A DNA stretch of 64,000 bases, taken from NCBI RefSeq assembly GCF_011947225.1, contig NZ_JAATVW010000004.1, forward strand, positions 335,745 to 399,744. Reading direction: 5' to 3'. Below, one piece after another: positions 34,885 through 43,280 of this stretch (positions within the stretch are counted from its first letter, which is position 1; the number at the start of each line of letters is the position of its first letter). Both the position numbers and the translations under genes were made by a program. Below the pieces are notes generated by a model, which was not told the DNA's origin, made no database searches, and saw only the letters and a list, made by a program, of their open reading frames with translations. Origin of the DNA: Planosporangium flavigriseum (GTDB lineage: Bacteria; Actinomycetota; Actinomycetes; Mycobacteriales; Micromonosporaceae).

Positions 34885-36078
34885 TTGTCCGAGTTCACCC
34901 GTCGGCGCGCGCTGAAGGCACTCGCTGCGCTCGGGGCCGGCGGCGCGGTGGCACCCATCCTGTCCGCGTGCAACGGCGGGAGCCAGCAGCCGGTCGTGGC
35001 GGATCTTCCGGCCGTGAAGATTGGCCTGGTCGTGCCGCGGTCGGGCGTCTTCAAGACGGTCGGCGACGAGCTTTTCAACGGCTTCCAGCTCTACCTGGAC
35101 CTCAACGACAGGCGCCTGGCCGGGCACCCGGTCAACCTGGTCATCGTCGACGAGGGGGAGACCGCCGAGTCCGGCAAGGCGGCCGTCGAGCGACTCATCA
35201 AGCAGGAAAACGTCCTCGCGCTGTCCGGTGTGGCGAGCTCGGCGTCGATGGTCGCGGTTCGGGAGCTTGTCGAGAACTCGCAGATCCCGCTCATTGGCTC
35301 CAACGCCTCACCGACCACCCTTCGAGGCGTCCGGTACATATGGCGTACTTCCTACGTCAACGACGAACCGGCCACGGCGTTGGGACGGTTCGTCGCGAGC
35401 AAGGTCGGCAACGGCCCCGTCGCCCTGATCGCGCCGGACTACCAGGCCGGGCACGATGAGCTCAACGGCTTCCTCTCCGCGTACGGCAAGGAGGTGGCGG
35501 GCGAACCGATCTACACGCCGTTCAGCCCCACGCCGACCACGAACTTCCAGCCGTACCTCAACACCATCAAGGCTTCCCGGGCCAAGGCCGTGCTGTGCTT
35601 CTACGCGGGGTCGCTCGCGGTCGAGTTCGTCAAGCAGTACCGGCAGCTGGGGCTGACCCAGGACCTGTACGCGCCGGGCTTCCTCACGGAGGGGGTCCTG
35701 CTACGCCAGCAGGGTGACGCCGCGCGCGGCATCTACACCTCGATGAACTACTCGTCAGATCTGGACAATGACGCCAATCGGCGGTTCGCCTCCGCGTACC
35801 AGAAGGCGTACAACAACGTCCCCACCGCGTACGCGATGGCGTCGTACGACGCGGCCTTCGTCCTGGACAAGGCGATCAGTGTCGTCGGGTCCGGCGACCT
35901 GAACCCGCAGGCCGTCAACCTCGCGCTCGGCAAGATCGGGTCGATCGACAGCCCGCGCGGATCCTGGCAGTTCAACCAGAACCGCACCCCGCTGCAGATG
36001 TGGTACCTGCGGCAGGTCCGCCAGGACGGGGGCACGCTGGCGAACACGGTCCTGTCGCCGTTGACCACTCTCGGGTAG
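34885..36078 (+). CDS. Branched-chain amino acid-type ABC substrate-binding lipoprotein 1
   Basis: A 397-residue type-1 periplasmic binding protein. The start is TTG 34885, supported by a perfect GGAGG at 34876-34880; the nearest ATG-like starts are worse. The signal TRRRALKALAALGAGGAVAPILSAC has a twin-arginine-like pattern and a lipobox ending at C29. The mature part starts VKIGLVVPRSGVFKTVGDELFNG, a LivJ-type fold. No permease or ATPase genes follow, so its transporter is elsewhere, or it acts as a receptor. A second protein of this type is encoded at 41332. Confidence 0.92.
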   Translation: MSEFTRRRALKALAALGAGGAVAPILSACNGGSQQPVVADLPAVKIGLVVPRSGVFKTVGDELFNGFQLYLDLNDRRLAGHPVNLVIVDEGETAESGKAAVERLIKQENVLALSGVASSASMVAVRELVENSQIPLIGSNASPTTLRGVRYIWRTSYVNDEPATALGRFVASKVGNGPVALIAPDYQAGHDELNGFLSAYGKEVAGEPIYTPFSPTPTTNFQPYLNTIKASRAKAVLCFYAGSLAVEFVKQYRQLGLTQDLYAPGFLTEGVLLRQQGDAARGIYTSMNYSSDLDNDANRRFASAYQKAYNNVPTAYAMASYDAAFVLDKAISVVGSGDLNPQAVNLALGKIGSIDSPRGSWQFNQNRTPLQMWYLRQVRQDGGTLANTVLSPLTTLG

Positions 36079-36130
36079 CACACAGCGGGGCGGCTCGACA
36101 GGTACGCCCGCCATCCTCCAAGATTGCGCG

Positions 36131-37450
36131 GTGCGTCCCGGGTGCCCGCAGTCGTTACCGCCGCGTCCCCGGCGCGGCTGGTGCTCGACGATCCTGGCTG
36201 CGCTGCTGGCCCTCGCCGCCGTCCTCACGGTCTCGGGTGGGGCGACCGCGATCGCGACGATCCGGGGTAGCGGTGGGGCGACCGGCGCGGCGTTCGTCGG
36301 TGACCTGCGCCCGGAGGTCCGCCGGGTCGCGCTGACGGCGCTGCTCGAGCGGCGAGCGAAGGCTGTCCGGGACCGCGACAGGCAGGCGTTCCTCGCCGAC
36401 GTGGACGGCGCCGACCAGGCGTTCAAGCGCCAGCAGGAGCAGCAGTTCGACAACCTGACCAAGCTCCCGCTGGCCGAGTTCCGCTACTCCCTCGAACAGC
36501 CCGTCCGCTACGACGCGCTCATCCCCACCGCCGTCCGCGACCGCTACCAGGGACGGGTGCAGACGGCGGCCGTGACGGTGCTCTACCGCATCGACGGGGT
36601 GGACACCGAGCCCGTGGCGGCGCCGTGGGTGCCCATCGTGGGCGTCGTGGCCGGCCGGTGGCGGCTGGCCGGCGTGGCGTCGGACGGCAGGCTGCCGACG
36701 GGTACGAACGGACAGGCCTGGGAGACCGGTGAGATCACCGTGGCGCGCAGCGCACGGGTCGTCCTGGTGCTGTCGGCGGGCGACGCGAACCGGGCGCCGG
36801 ACCTGCTGCGGATGGCCGAGACCGGACTCGACCAGGTCGCGGCCGTACGCCGGGGCGGCTGGGTCGGCAAGGTCCTCATCACGGCGGTACAGGACCCGCG
36901 GCTGTTCACCACATACTTCACCCAGAACCCCGATCACGTCGTCAACGTCGCGGCGATCGCGGTGCCGTACTACGCGGAGATCCCGGACTGGCGCGCCAAG
37001 CCGAAGTACGCGGCCACCCGCGTCGTGTTCAACCCGCACGAGTTCGAGGCCGACCCGACCGAACTGGCCCACGACCTGACCCACGAGTTCGCCCACGCCG
37101 CGATGGGGTCGGTGACCACCGACGAGACGCCACTGTGGCTGGTGGAGGGGTTCGCCGAGTACGTCGCGTACGAGCCGGAGCAGGTGCCCAGTTCGTTCGT
37201 ACGGCGGTCGCTGGAAGGCTTCCCGGCCGGGAGCACTCCGCCGTCGGCGAACTTCTACGGCGACCCGCGTAACTACGTGCTGGGCTGGCTGGCCTGCCGC
37301 ATGATCGTCGAGAAGTACGGTGAGGCCAGGCTGCTCGCCCTGTACGAGGCGTCGGGCAGCGGCGACGCGGTCAAGCAGGTGCTCGGCATCGACACGGCCA
37401 CCCTCGACCGGCAGTACGTCAATTACGTGGAGAAGGTGCGCGCCGGCTGA
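36131..37450 (+). CDS. Membrane-anchored HEXXH peptidase-like protein
   Basis: A 439-residue protein. It has a short basic head, one membrane or signal helix (about 20-48), a large extracytoplasmic part with a helical region followed by an alpha/beta region, and a C-terminal gluzincin-like domain. The zinc motif HEFAHAA (H318, E319, H322) is followed by LWLVEGFAEY, with E339 as probable third ligand, as in M1-type peptidases. The N-terminal half is not a known domain to me. It starts at GTG 36131. The substrate is unknown. Confidence 0.8.
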   Translation: MRPGCPQSLPPRPRRGWCSTILAALLALAAVLTVSGGATAIATIRGSGGATGAAFVGDLRPEVRRVALTALLERRAKAVRDRDRQAFLADVDGADQAFKRQQEQQFDNLTKLPLAEFRYSLEQPVRYDALIPTAVRDRYQGRVQTAAVTVLYRIDGVDTEPVAAPWVPIVGVVAGRWRLAGVASDGRLPTGTNGQAWETGEITVARSARVVLVLSAGDANRAPDLLRMAETGLDQVAAVRRGGWVGKVLITAVQDPRLFTTYFTQNPDHVVNVAAIAVPYYAEIPDWRAKPKYAATRVVFNPHEFEADPTELAHDLTHEFAHAAMGSVTTDETPLWLVEGFAEYVAYEPEQVPSSFVRRSLEGFPAGSTPPSANFYGDPRNYVLGWLACRMIVEKYGEARLLALYEASGSGDAVKQVLGIDTATLDRQYVNYVEKVRAG

Positions 37451-37462
37451 CTAGCCTGGAGC

Positions 37463-38008
37463 GTGATGGACCTGGTTGGGCTCTCGAAGCGGCTGTCGTA
37501 CGTGCTGCGCCACCGCCCCGACAGCGTCGGGCTGACCCTCGACCGGAACGGTTGGGTGGCGGTCGACGATCTGCTCGCCGCCCTGGCGGCGCACGGGGTG
37601 CGGGTAGGCCGAGCCGAGCTCGACACCGTCCTGGCCGGCAACGACAAGCGGCGCTTCGCGGTCGAGGCCGGGCCGGACGGGCGGGACCGGATCCGGGCCA
37701 GCCAGGGCCACTCCATCCCGATCGACCTCGGGCTCACGCCGGTCACCCCACCGCCGGTGCTCTACCACGGCACCTCGGCCGCTGCCGTGCCGTCGATCCG
37801 GGCCGAGGGGCTGCGCAAGGCGCGTCGCCACCACGTACACCTGTCAGGTGATCTCTCGACCGCTCAGCGGGTCGGTGCGCGTAGGCGAGGTCCCGTGGAA
37901 ATTTTGACCGTCGACGCGGCCGCGATGGCCGCGGACGGCCACCAGTTCTACCGCAGCGCCAACGGCGTGTGGCTCACCGATCACGTCCCGCCGCGGTACC
38001 TGCGCTGA
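37463..38008 (+). CDS. kptA: RNA 2'-phosphotransferase (Tpt1/KptA family)
   Basis: A 181-residue enzyme (GTG 37463 or ATG 37466). Family marks are SKRLSYVLRHRPDSVGLTLDRNGWV, RASQGHSIPIDL, LYHGTSAAAVPSI and HVHLSGDLSTAQRVG, which carry the Arg-His-Arg-Arg catalytic set. The family removes an internal 2'-phosphate from RNA using NAD+, releasing ADP-ribose 1'',2''-cyclic phosphate. In eukaryotes this finishes tRNA splicing; the bacterial role is unsettled. The gene overlaps the end of the convergent TetR gene by 35 bp. Confidence 0.95.
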   Translation: MMDLVGLSKRLSYVLRHRPDSVGLTLDRNGWVAVDDLLAALAAHGVRVGRAELDTVLAGNDKRRFAVEAGPDGRDRIRASQGHSIPIDLGLTPVTPPPVLYHGTSAAAVPSIRAEGLRKARRHHVHLSGDLSTAQRVGARRRGPVEILTVDAAAMAADGHQFYRSANGVWLTDHVPPRYLR

Positions 38009-38627
38009 TCTGGCCGAGCCCGCTGGTCAAGGCGTCGTAGGCGTGGTGGCGCACCTCGCGCAGCCGCTGTGGACTCGCCTCGTCGTTGTCCAACTCGCAC
38101 AGCGCCGCCCGTCCCGACAGCGTGGCGGCACCGGCGAGTAGCTGCGGGTAAAGGGCGCTCACGCTCTCGCCGGTGCGGGCGGCCACGAACTCGGCGATCG
38201 CCTCGTGCATCTCATGAAAGATCATCTGGTACGCGGGGAGCAGTTCCGGCAGTTGCTGCACGATCCGCATGCGGGCGCTGATCTGGCGGTGCTGGTCGTA
38301 GTCGGCGATGTCGACGGTGTCCATCGCGGCGCGGACGGCCTCGACCGGGGGCTCGCCCGCCGGCCGCTCGGCGAGGGCGGCCCGAAGTCGACTGACGATT
38401 GTGTGCGCTACATCTCCGAACAAAACGTGCTGTTTGGACGAGAAGTACCTGAAAAAGGTGCGCACCGCGACCTCGGCGGCGTCGGCGATGTCCTCGACGG
38501 TCGTGCGCTCGTACCCGCGTTCGGCGAAGAGCCGCAGCGCCGCCGCTTCCAACGCGGCGCGCGTCTCCTGCTTCTTCCGCTCGCGCCGTCCGCAGATCGG
38601 ACGGGGAGTTCCGGGAACGGTCACCAC
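37974..38627 (-). CDS. TetR family transcriptional regulator
   Basis: A 217-residue regulator starting at GTG 38627 (GTG 38624 is equally possible). The N-terminal HTH runs about 15-62: QETRAALEAAALRLFAERGYERTTVEDIADAAEVAVRTFFRYFSSKQHVLFGDV. The C-terminal part is a helical ligand domain, similar to mycofactocin-type or fatty-acid-type regulators of this family. The gene it controls is not obvious; it is the first of two minus-strand genes, with a palindromic repeat in the gap to DUF397. Confidence 0.93.
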   Translation of the reverse strand: MVTVPGTPRPICGRRERKKQETRAALEAAALRLFAERGYERTTVEDIADAAEVAVRTFFRYFSSKQHVLFGDVAHTIVSRLRAALAERPAGEPPVEAVRAAMDTVDIADYDQHRQISARMRIVQQLPELLPAYQMIFHEMHEAIAEFVAARTGESVSALYPQLLAGAATLSGRAALCELDNDEASPQRLREVRHHAYDALTSGLGQISAGTAAGRDR

Positions 38628-38666
38628 CCTCTCATGGTGGCACGCGCCTCGCGTCCCCCACGTTGA

Positions 38667-38722
38667 CCATGATCATGAAGACTCTGAGGGGTCATAGCGC
38701 CTCGGATCCTTCAGGATCATGG
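38667..38722. repeat. Dispersed palindromic repeat, copy B
   Basis: Arms CCATGATCATGAAG (38667-38680) and CTTCAGGATCATGG (38709-38722) are complementary at 13 of 14 positions. The centre (GGGGTCATAGCGCC) resembles that of copy C. It lies between the TetR start and the DUF397 stop. Confidence 0.75.
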
Positions 38723-38735
38723 GGGCAGTCCGTCT

Positions 38736-38957
38736 CTAGAGATCGAACTCGCCCTCGCGAGCGCCGTCGAGGAACGCCGCCCACTCGTCCCGGGTGAACG
38801 TCAGGATTGGCCCGGTACCGTTGGCCTTGCTGTCGCGGACCTGGATCTGCCCGTCGTGCCGACGAATCTCGACGCACTGCCCACCGGTTCCGCCGGATCG
38901 AGTGGACCACCGGCGGTTTCCTGTTCGCGGCGTGGCACCTGCGAAACCTGTCCCCAT
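38736..38957 (-). CDS. DUF397 domain protein (solitary)
   Basis: A 73-residue protein (ATG 38957). The DUF397 core WSTRSGGTGGQCVEIRRHDGQIQVRDSKANGTGPILTFTRDEWAAFLDGARE is intact. DUF397 genes usually sit beside an XRE-family regulator gene with which they form an antagonist-like pair; none is present here. The gene is bracketed by palindromic repeat copies B and C. Copy C overlaps its start codon, so the first residues may derive from the repeat, and expression could be affected. Confidence 0.88.
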   Translation of the reverse strand: MGTGFAGATPRTGNRRWSTRSGGTGGQCVEIRRHDGQIQVRDSKANGTGPILTFTRDEWAAFLDGAREGEFDL

Positions 38958-39009
38958 GATCACCCAGACTTTGTGGCGTCATCGCGCCCAAAACTCCCGG
39001 TGATCATGG
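38954..39009. repeat. Dispersed palindromic repeat, copy C
   Basis: Arms CCATGATCACCCAGACTTTG (38954-38973) and AAAACTCCCGGTGATCATGG (38990-39009) pair at 16 of 20 positions. The inner part GTGGCGTCATCGCGCC is shared closely with copy D. It covers the DUF397 start codon and the divergent intergenic region. Confidence 0.8.
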
Positions 39010-39126
39010 CCGGAGGCGGTGATCACCGGGACGGGACGGAAAGGGTGGCCGAACGGATGACGATCCCTGCCTGGATGGCGCGGTTCGTCGCTCCCAGATG
39101 CCGCAAATGGTAGATACCGTCGAAGT

Positions 39127-39675
39127 ATGGGAGTCCCGCACGCCGGGCTGTGCCGAAACGCCCTGTACAGCCTGGGGATTCTGGCTGTCATCGCGGCGAT
39201 CACTATGGGGCTCCCCGCGCTGGACCGGGCGTTGCCACGGGACCGGGCGGTGCCGCTCGGAGTGGCATACCCGGTGACCGACACGGTCACCGTCATCCCG
39301 CCCCCCGGTGCCCTCCTCGACGTCAGCCAGACCCGGCCCGGTCGCGACTCCGGACGCGCGGTGTTCCTGGTCGGGCGGGTACGGTTCGCGATCCTGGTCA
39401 GCGCCGACCGGCTCACCCTGGACGCCGCCGCGGACCGGCTGCGCACCCGGCTGCGTGACGGGCTGGGCGCCAGTGCGATCGCGACCGACGAGCCCGCCCC
39501 CGCCGGGGCCCGCGCCGGCCGGTTCCGCGCGGGGCCCGACCACGGCTGGTACGCGGTACGCGTCTTCGACGCCACCACGGTCGTGGACGCCACGGCGAGC
39601 GGACCGCCGGGCGAGCTGACCACCGTGTTGCCAGCTCTCCGGGCGGCCGCCGCGAGCATCGCGAGGACGGCGTGA
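39127..39675 (+). CDS. Membrane-anchored hypothetical protein upstream of PrsW
   Basis: A 182-residue protein with one N-terminal helix (about 12-30) and a soluble extracytoplasmic remainder of alternating strands and helices (VGRVRFAILVSADRLTLDAAADRLRTRLRDGLGA). No family recognised. Its stop overlaps the GTG of the PrsW gene (GTGA, 39672-39675), so the two proteins are probably made together. It could be a substrate or partner of that protease; this is inference from position only. Confidence 0.75.
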   Translation: MGVPHAGLCRNALYSLGILAVIAAITMGLPALDRALPRDRAVPLGVAYPVTDTVTVIPPPGALLDVSQTRPGRDSGRAVFLVGRVRFAILVSADRLTLDAAADRLRTRLRDGLGASAIATDEPAPAGARAGRFRAGPDHGWYAVRVFDATTVVDATASGPPGELTTVLPALRAAAASIARTA

Positions 39676-40988
39676 CGGCGCCGGTACGCCCGAGACTGCT
39701 CGCCGGTGACCTTCGCAGGGCCGTACGCCTGCCGGTGTTCTGGCTGCTCGTCGGGGCGCTTTCGATCGGGGCGGTCCGGCTTGCCGCCATGGTCGCTCCG
39801 GCGCTCGCCCGCTACCCCGTCGCGACGGTGACCGCGATCGTCCTGTTCGCGCTGTACACCGTGCCGTTCGTCGTCTTCATCGTCAACCTCGACCACCTCG
39901 AACGCGAGCCACCGGTCCTGCTGGCGACCGCGTTCGCCTGGGGTGCGGTGGTCGTCACGGCCACCGCCGTACCCGGCAACCTCGCCGCCGACAGTCTGGT
40001 CGCGAAGCTTGTGTCGCCACGGTTCGCGGCGGCGTGGGGCCCGGCGCTCGTCGGGCCGATCGTCGAGGAGATCCTGAAGTTCCTGGGGCTGGCCGTCATC
40101 GTGCTGCTGGCCACGGCGCAGATCAACAGTGTCGTGGACGGGATGGTGTACGGCGCGATGATCGGCCTGGGCTACCAGGTGGTGGAGAACGTCTCCTACG
40201 CGGCGAACGCGGTGCAGACCGCGGGCGCCGGTGACCGGGTCGACCTCGTGTTCAGCACGTTCATCGTCCGGGGCGTCCTCGCCGGGCCGTGGAGCCACAC
40301 CGTGTTCACGGCCCTCGCCGGCGCCGGCGTCGGGTACGCGGTCGTGCGGGTCGACCGCTCGCGGGCCGTACGCGCCGGCGTCGTGGCGCTGTGTCTCGGC
40401 GGGGCCTGGCTGTGCCACTTCGCGTGGAACTCGCCCCTGCTCGCCGACGGATTCGGCTTCGGTACGCCCGGCCAGATCGTCGCGCTCCTGGTCAAGGGCG
40501 GTCCGGTCCTCGCGCTGGCGCTGGTGCTGGCGCACCTGGCCCGGCGGCGGGAGGCCGGCTACTACGCCTCCCTGCTGGAGGCGCTCGGCGATTCCCGGGT
40601 CGTGACGCCCACCGAGTTGCGCGCGATCTGCTCGCTCGGTGGGCAGGCGGCGCTGCGCCGGGCCGCGTACGCCCGGGCCGGGGCGGCCGGCGAGCGGGCG
40701 GCGCGGCACCTGTACGAGTGCCAGGCGCGGCTGGCGGTCGAGTTGAGTCGCGGCGTGGCCGGCGCCAGCGGCCCCAGCGGATTCGCCGACGGCGACCGGT
40801 TGACTCCGGCCGCCACCGTCCGCGTACGGGAGGTCCTGTCCGCCCGCCACGCCCTGGCCGCCCTCGACGTCGCGACACCGGGCAGCCGCCGGCCCTTCGC
40901 CGGCAGTACGGTCATGTGGCTGATCGGCGGCTGGGTCGCCGTTGTCGGCGCGCTCGGTCTGGGGCTGATGCTGCGTGCGCTGACCTAA
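39672..40988 (+). CDS. PrsW family intramembrane metalloprotease
   Basis: A 438-residue membrane protein with about eight helices. All PrsW/CAAX-like motifs are visible: EExxK as E132-E133-x2-K136, E172-N173-x2-Y176, H209 in GPWSHTVF, and H249-x3-N253 in CHFAWN. The C-terminal third is cytoplasmic and helical, ending in a last helix. Bacillus PrsW clips an anti-sigma factor to start regulated proteolysis. Here no sigma or anti-sigma gene is adjacent; the coupled gene upstream is a one-helix membrane protein. Confidence 0.93.
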   Translation: MTAPVRPRLLAGDLRRAVRLPVFWLLVGALSIGAVRLAAMVAPALARYPVATVTAIVLFALYTVPFVVFIVNLDHLEREPPVLLATAFAWGAVVVTATAVPGNLAADSLVAKLVSPRFAAAWGPALVGPIVEEILKFLGLAVIVLLATAQINSVVDGMVYGAMIGLGYQVVENVSYAANAVQTAGAGDRVDLVFSTFIVRGVLAGPWSHTVFTALAGAGVGYAVVRVDRSRAVRAGVVALCLGGAWLCHFAWNSPLLADGFGFGTPGQIVALLVKGGPVLALALVLAHLARRREAGYYASLLEALGDSRVVTPTELRAICSLGGQAALRRAAYARAGAAGERAARHLYECQARLAVELSRGVAGASGPSGFADGDRLTPAATVRVREVLSARHALAALDVATPGSRRPFAGSTVMWLIGGWVAVVGALGLGLMLRALT

Positions 40989-41221
40989 CGGGGAGGCAGG
41001 CCGCCGTCGCCGTCGATCACCTCGTCCGGCATGCCGTCCTGGGTGCGGTCCACGATCGTGATGTCGACCTCGCCGTCGCCGTCGGTGTCGAACTGGAACA
41101 GGTCCGCCTGCCCGTCGCCGTCGGTGTCGACGACCCACAGGTCCGGCTTTCCGTCGTTGTTGGCGTCGCGCACCGCCAACTCGATACGGTCGTCGCCCCT
41201 GGTCTCCACGCTCTCGCTCAT
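40985..41221 (-). CDS. Tiny acidic protein with four 13-residue Asp-rich repeats
   Basis: A 78-residue soluble protein. Four repeats start at D19, D32, D45 and D58, exactly 13 residues apart, each D-x3-D-G-x2-D, like the calcium loops of dockerin or thrombospondin type 3 repeats. There is no signal peptide, so it should act in the cytoplasm unless exported some other way. It converges on the PrsW gene and their stop codons overlap. No family name applied; calcium binding is inference from the pattern. Confidence 0.8.
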   Translation of the reverse strand: MSESVETRGDDRIELAVRDANNDGKPDLWVVDTDGDGQADLFQFDTDGDGEVDITIVDRTQDGMPDEVIDGDGGLPPR

Positions 41222-41331
41222 CCCAGCTCCTCCATCGACGTCGGTAATCCGCTCTACCGGAACGTACCCATCCGGCGCAGGGCGGAATCAGCGCCGTGAG
41301 TGAACGGTTCGTGGCGATCGGGGACCGCCTC

Positions 41332-42711
41332 CTACGGCTGGAACGCCTGCCCCGCGTCCTTGAGCGCCTTGATGAGCAGGGCGGACTCGTCGAACCCGAT
41401 GACCACGACGGCGTCCGGCCCGAACTGCTTGACCGTCGTGGCGAGCGGCTTGAACACGCTGTTCTGGTCGCCCGGGGTGTAGGCCTGCTTGACCGGGTAC
41501 GACATCACCCGGATGTTTCCCGCTTTCAGCCCGGCCCCGGTCAGGTCGGTCAGGATGCCGGTGCTCAGGCCCCTGCCGTAGTCGTCGTCGCGGGCGATGA
41601 CGGCCACCCGCGCGCCGCCGTCGCGCATCACGATGTCGGCGAGGGCCTTGGCCTGCAGGACGTCCGGCGGCGAGGTGCGGAAAAACAGGCCCTTGTCATC
41701 GAGCCGGGACAGCGCGTCCGAGGTTGCTGACGGTGAGAACAGGATGCGCCCGGCGGCGACCACCTTCGGCAGCACCGCGGCCGAGACTCCGGAGGCGGCG
41801 GCGCCGATGATGACCTGTACGCCGGACGCGAGGAAACGGTCCGCCGTGGCCGAGGCGACCTGCGGGTTGGTGCCGTCGTCGCCGTCGACCCACTCGACCG
41901 GCTGGCCAAGTACCCCGCCGTTCTCGTTGATCTCCTCGATGGCGAGCTTGGCCGCCGCGAACATCGGCGGCCCCTGGCTGGCCAGCGCGCCGGTCCGGGG
42001 GAGCAGGCCACCGAACTTCAGCGGAGCGACCCTCGACGCACGGTTGCCGGTCGACGCGGACGGGGACGCGGAGGGAGCGTAGGGCTGGTTACGACTCGCA
42101 CTCGACTCGTCCCCCGCGACGACGAACTCGGTTTTGCCGTCGTCGATGCGGTTGTCCCGCCCGAAGTTGAGCGTGCCGTACGTGGCCGTGGATGGTTCGC
42201 CGGCGTCGGTGAAGCCGCTGCGCTTGAGCGAGGACACCCCGCGGTACTGGATGTTCTCGTTCTGCCGCACGAGGGGGGCGCAGTCCTTGAAACTGGTGCA
42301 GGTGCTGCCGCCAACCGTGGTGCCGACGATGTACTTGGCGACAGCCGGGGCGTCCGTGGTGCGTGCGGTCTCGGCCGCCAGCGCCGCCACGATGATGGCG
42401 TCGTACGTCTCGCCGGCGTAGTTGTAGTCGAGCAGGCCGGGGTCGATGGCATTGATCCGCTTCTTGAACTCCGCGGGGAGTGGCGTGAGCGGCGTGGTGC
42501 CCTTCATACCGGCCAGCGCCCCCGGACGGTCCTTGAATGCGTCACCGAGGAAGCTGCTCATGTTGCCGTCGGAGCCGTAGAGGCGGGCCGGGCCCTGGTT
42601 GGCCCCCGATCCGGGGCCCGGGTCGGAGGGCTTCGCGGCGTCGCAACCGGCCGCCAGCAGCGCGACCGTCAATGCCGCGAGTACCGATATCGGGCGGGTG
42701 ACCTGCCGCAT
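41332..42711 (-). CDS. Branched-chain amino acid-type ABC substrate-binding lipoprotein 2
   Basis: A 459-residue type-1 periplasmic binding protein with a clear signal (MRQVTRPISVLAALTVALLA) and lipobox ending at C23 in LAAGC. A Pro/Gly-rich linker follows, then two lobes: PLKFGGLLPRTGALASQGPPMFAAAKLAIEEINENGG and the VQVIIGAAASGVSAAVLP hinge are typical LivJ elements. The arrangement is unusual: a complete N-terminal stretch (about 30-220) precedes the canonical N-terminal lobe start, so it may be a partly duplicated or permuted binding protein. No transporter genes are adjacent. Confidence 0.88.
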   Translation of the reverse strand: MRQVTRPISVLAALTVALLAAGCDAAKPSDPGPGSGANQGPARLYGSDGNMSSFLGDAFKDRPGALAGMKGTTPLTPLPAEFKKRINAIDPGLLDYNYAGETYDAIIVAALAAETARTTDAPAVAKYIVGTTVGGSTCTSFKDCAPLVRQNENIQYRGVSSLKRSGFTDAGEPSTATYGTLNFGRDNRIDDGKTEFVVAGDESSASRNQPYAPSASPSASTGNRASRVAPLKFGGLLPRTGALASQGPPMFAAAKLAIEEINENGGVLGQPVEWVDGDDGTNPQVASATADRFLASGVQVIIGAAASGVSAAVLPKVVAAGRILFSPSATSDALSRLDDKGLFFRTSPPDVLQAKALADIVMRDGGARVAVIARDDDYGRGLSTGILTDLTGAGLKAGNIRVMSYPVKQAYTPGDQNSVFKPLATTVKQFGPDAVVVIGFDESALLIKALKDAGQAFQP

Positions 42712-42830
42712 GAGCTACTCCCTCCGAAATCCGCCGAGGGCACCTTAGCGCGCCTTTCGATGATCATCACGGTCAGTTTGTGATCGATATCGCTGACCTG
42801 CCCGCCCGGTTCGGCAGGTAGCGTGCGGCC

Positions 42831-43247
42831 ATGGAAACGCTTTCGCTGGACGGTTTGGACCCTGCGCTCGACGGACCAGGTTCGTTGGCCACGCGGATGG
42901 GGATCGCGCTCGTCGAGGCGGCGCCCGAACGCGTGGTTGGAACCATGCCGGTCGAAGGCAACCTCCAGCCGTACGGGTTGTTGCATGGTGGCGCCTCCTG
43001 CGTCCTGGCGGAAACCCTCGGCTCGATCGGTGCCGCCCTGCACGCGGCCCAGGCGCACGGCGGAATCGCAGTGGGCATCGACATCAACGCCACCCACCAC
43101 AAGTCGGCCCGATCCGGCCTCGTCACCGGTGTGGCGACCCCGCTGCACCTCGGCGGCTCGATCGCCTCGTACGAGATCGTGATCACCAATGAGGACGGCG
43201 ACCGGGTCTGCACCGCCCGCCTCACCTGCGCCATTCGCCGGCCGTAA
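42831..43247 (+). CDS. Hotdog-fold (PaaI family) acyl-CoA thioesterase
   Basis: A 138-residue thioesterase starting at ATG 42831. The catalytic helix motif LLHGGASCVLAETLGSIGA and the strand GIAVGIDINATHHKSARSG are those of the PaaI/MenI group. It would hydrolyse aryl- or acyl-CoA; 1,4-dihydroxynaphthoyl-CoA is one possible substrate because menaquinone is the usual actinobacterial quinone. No men genes are next to it. It diverges from the binding-protein gene and is followed by a hypothetical gene on the same strand. Confidence 0.92.
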   Translation: METLSLDGLDPALDGPGSLATRMGIALVEAAPERVVGTMPVEGNLQPYGLLHGGASCVLAETLGSIGAALHAAQAHGGIAVGIDINATHHKSARSGLVTGVATPLHLGGSIASYEIVITNEDGDRVCTARLTCAIRRP

Positions 43248-43280
43248 CCGCGCATGCGGGCCCGGTGGGCGTCCTTGACC

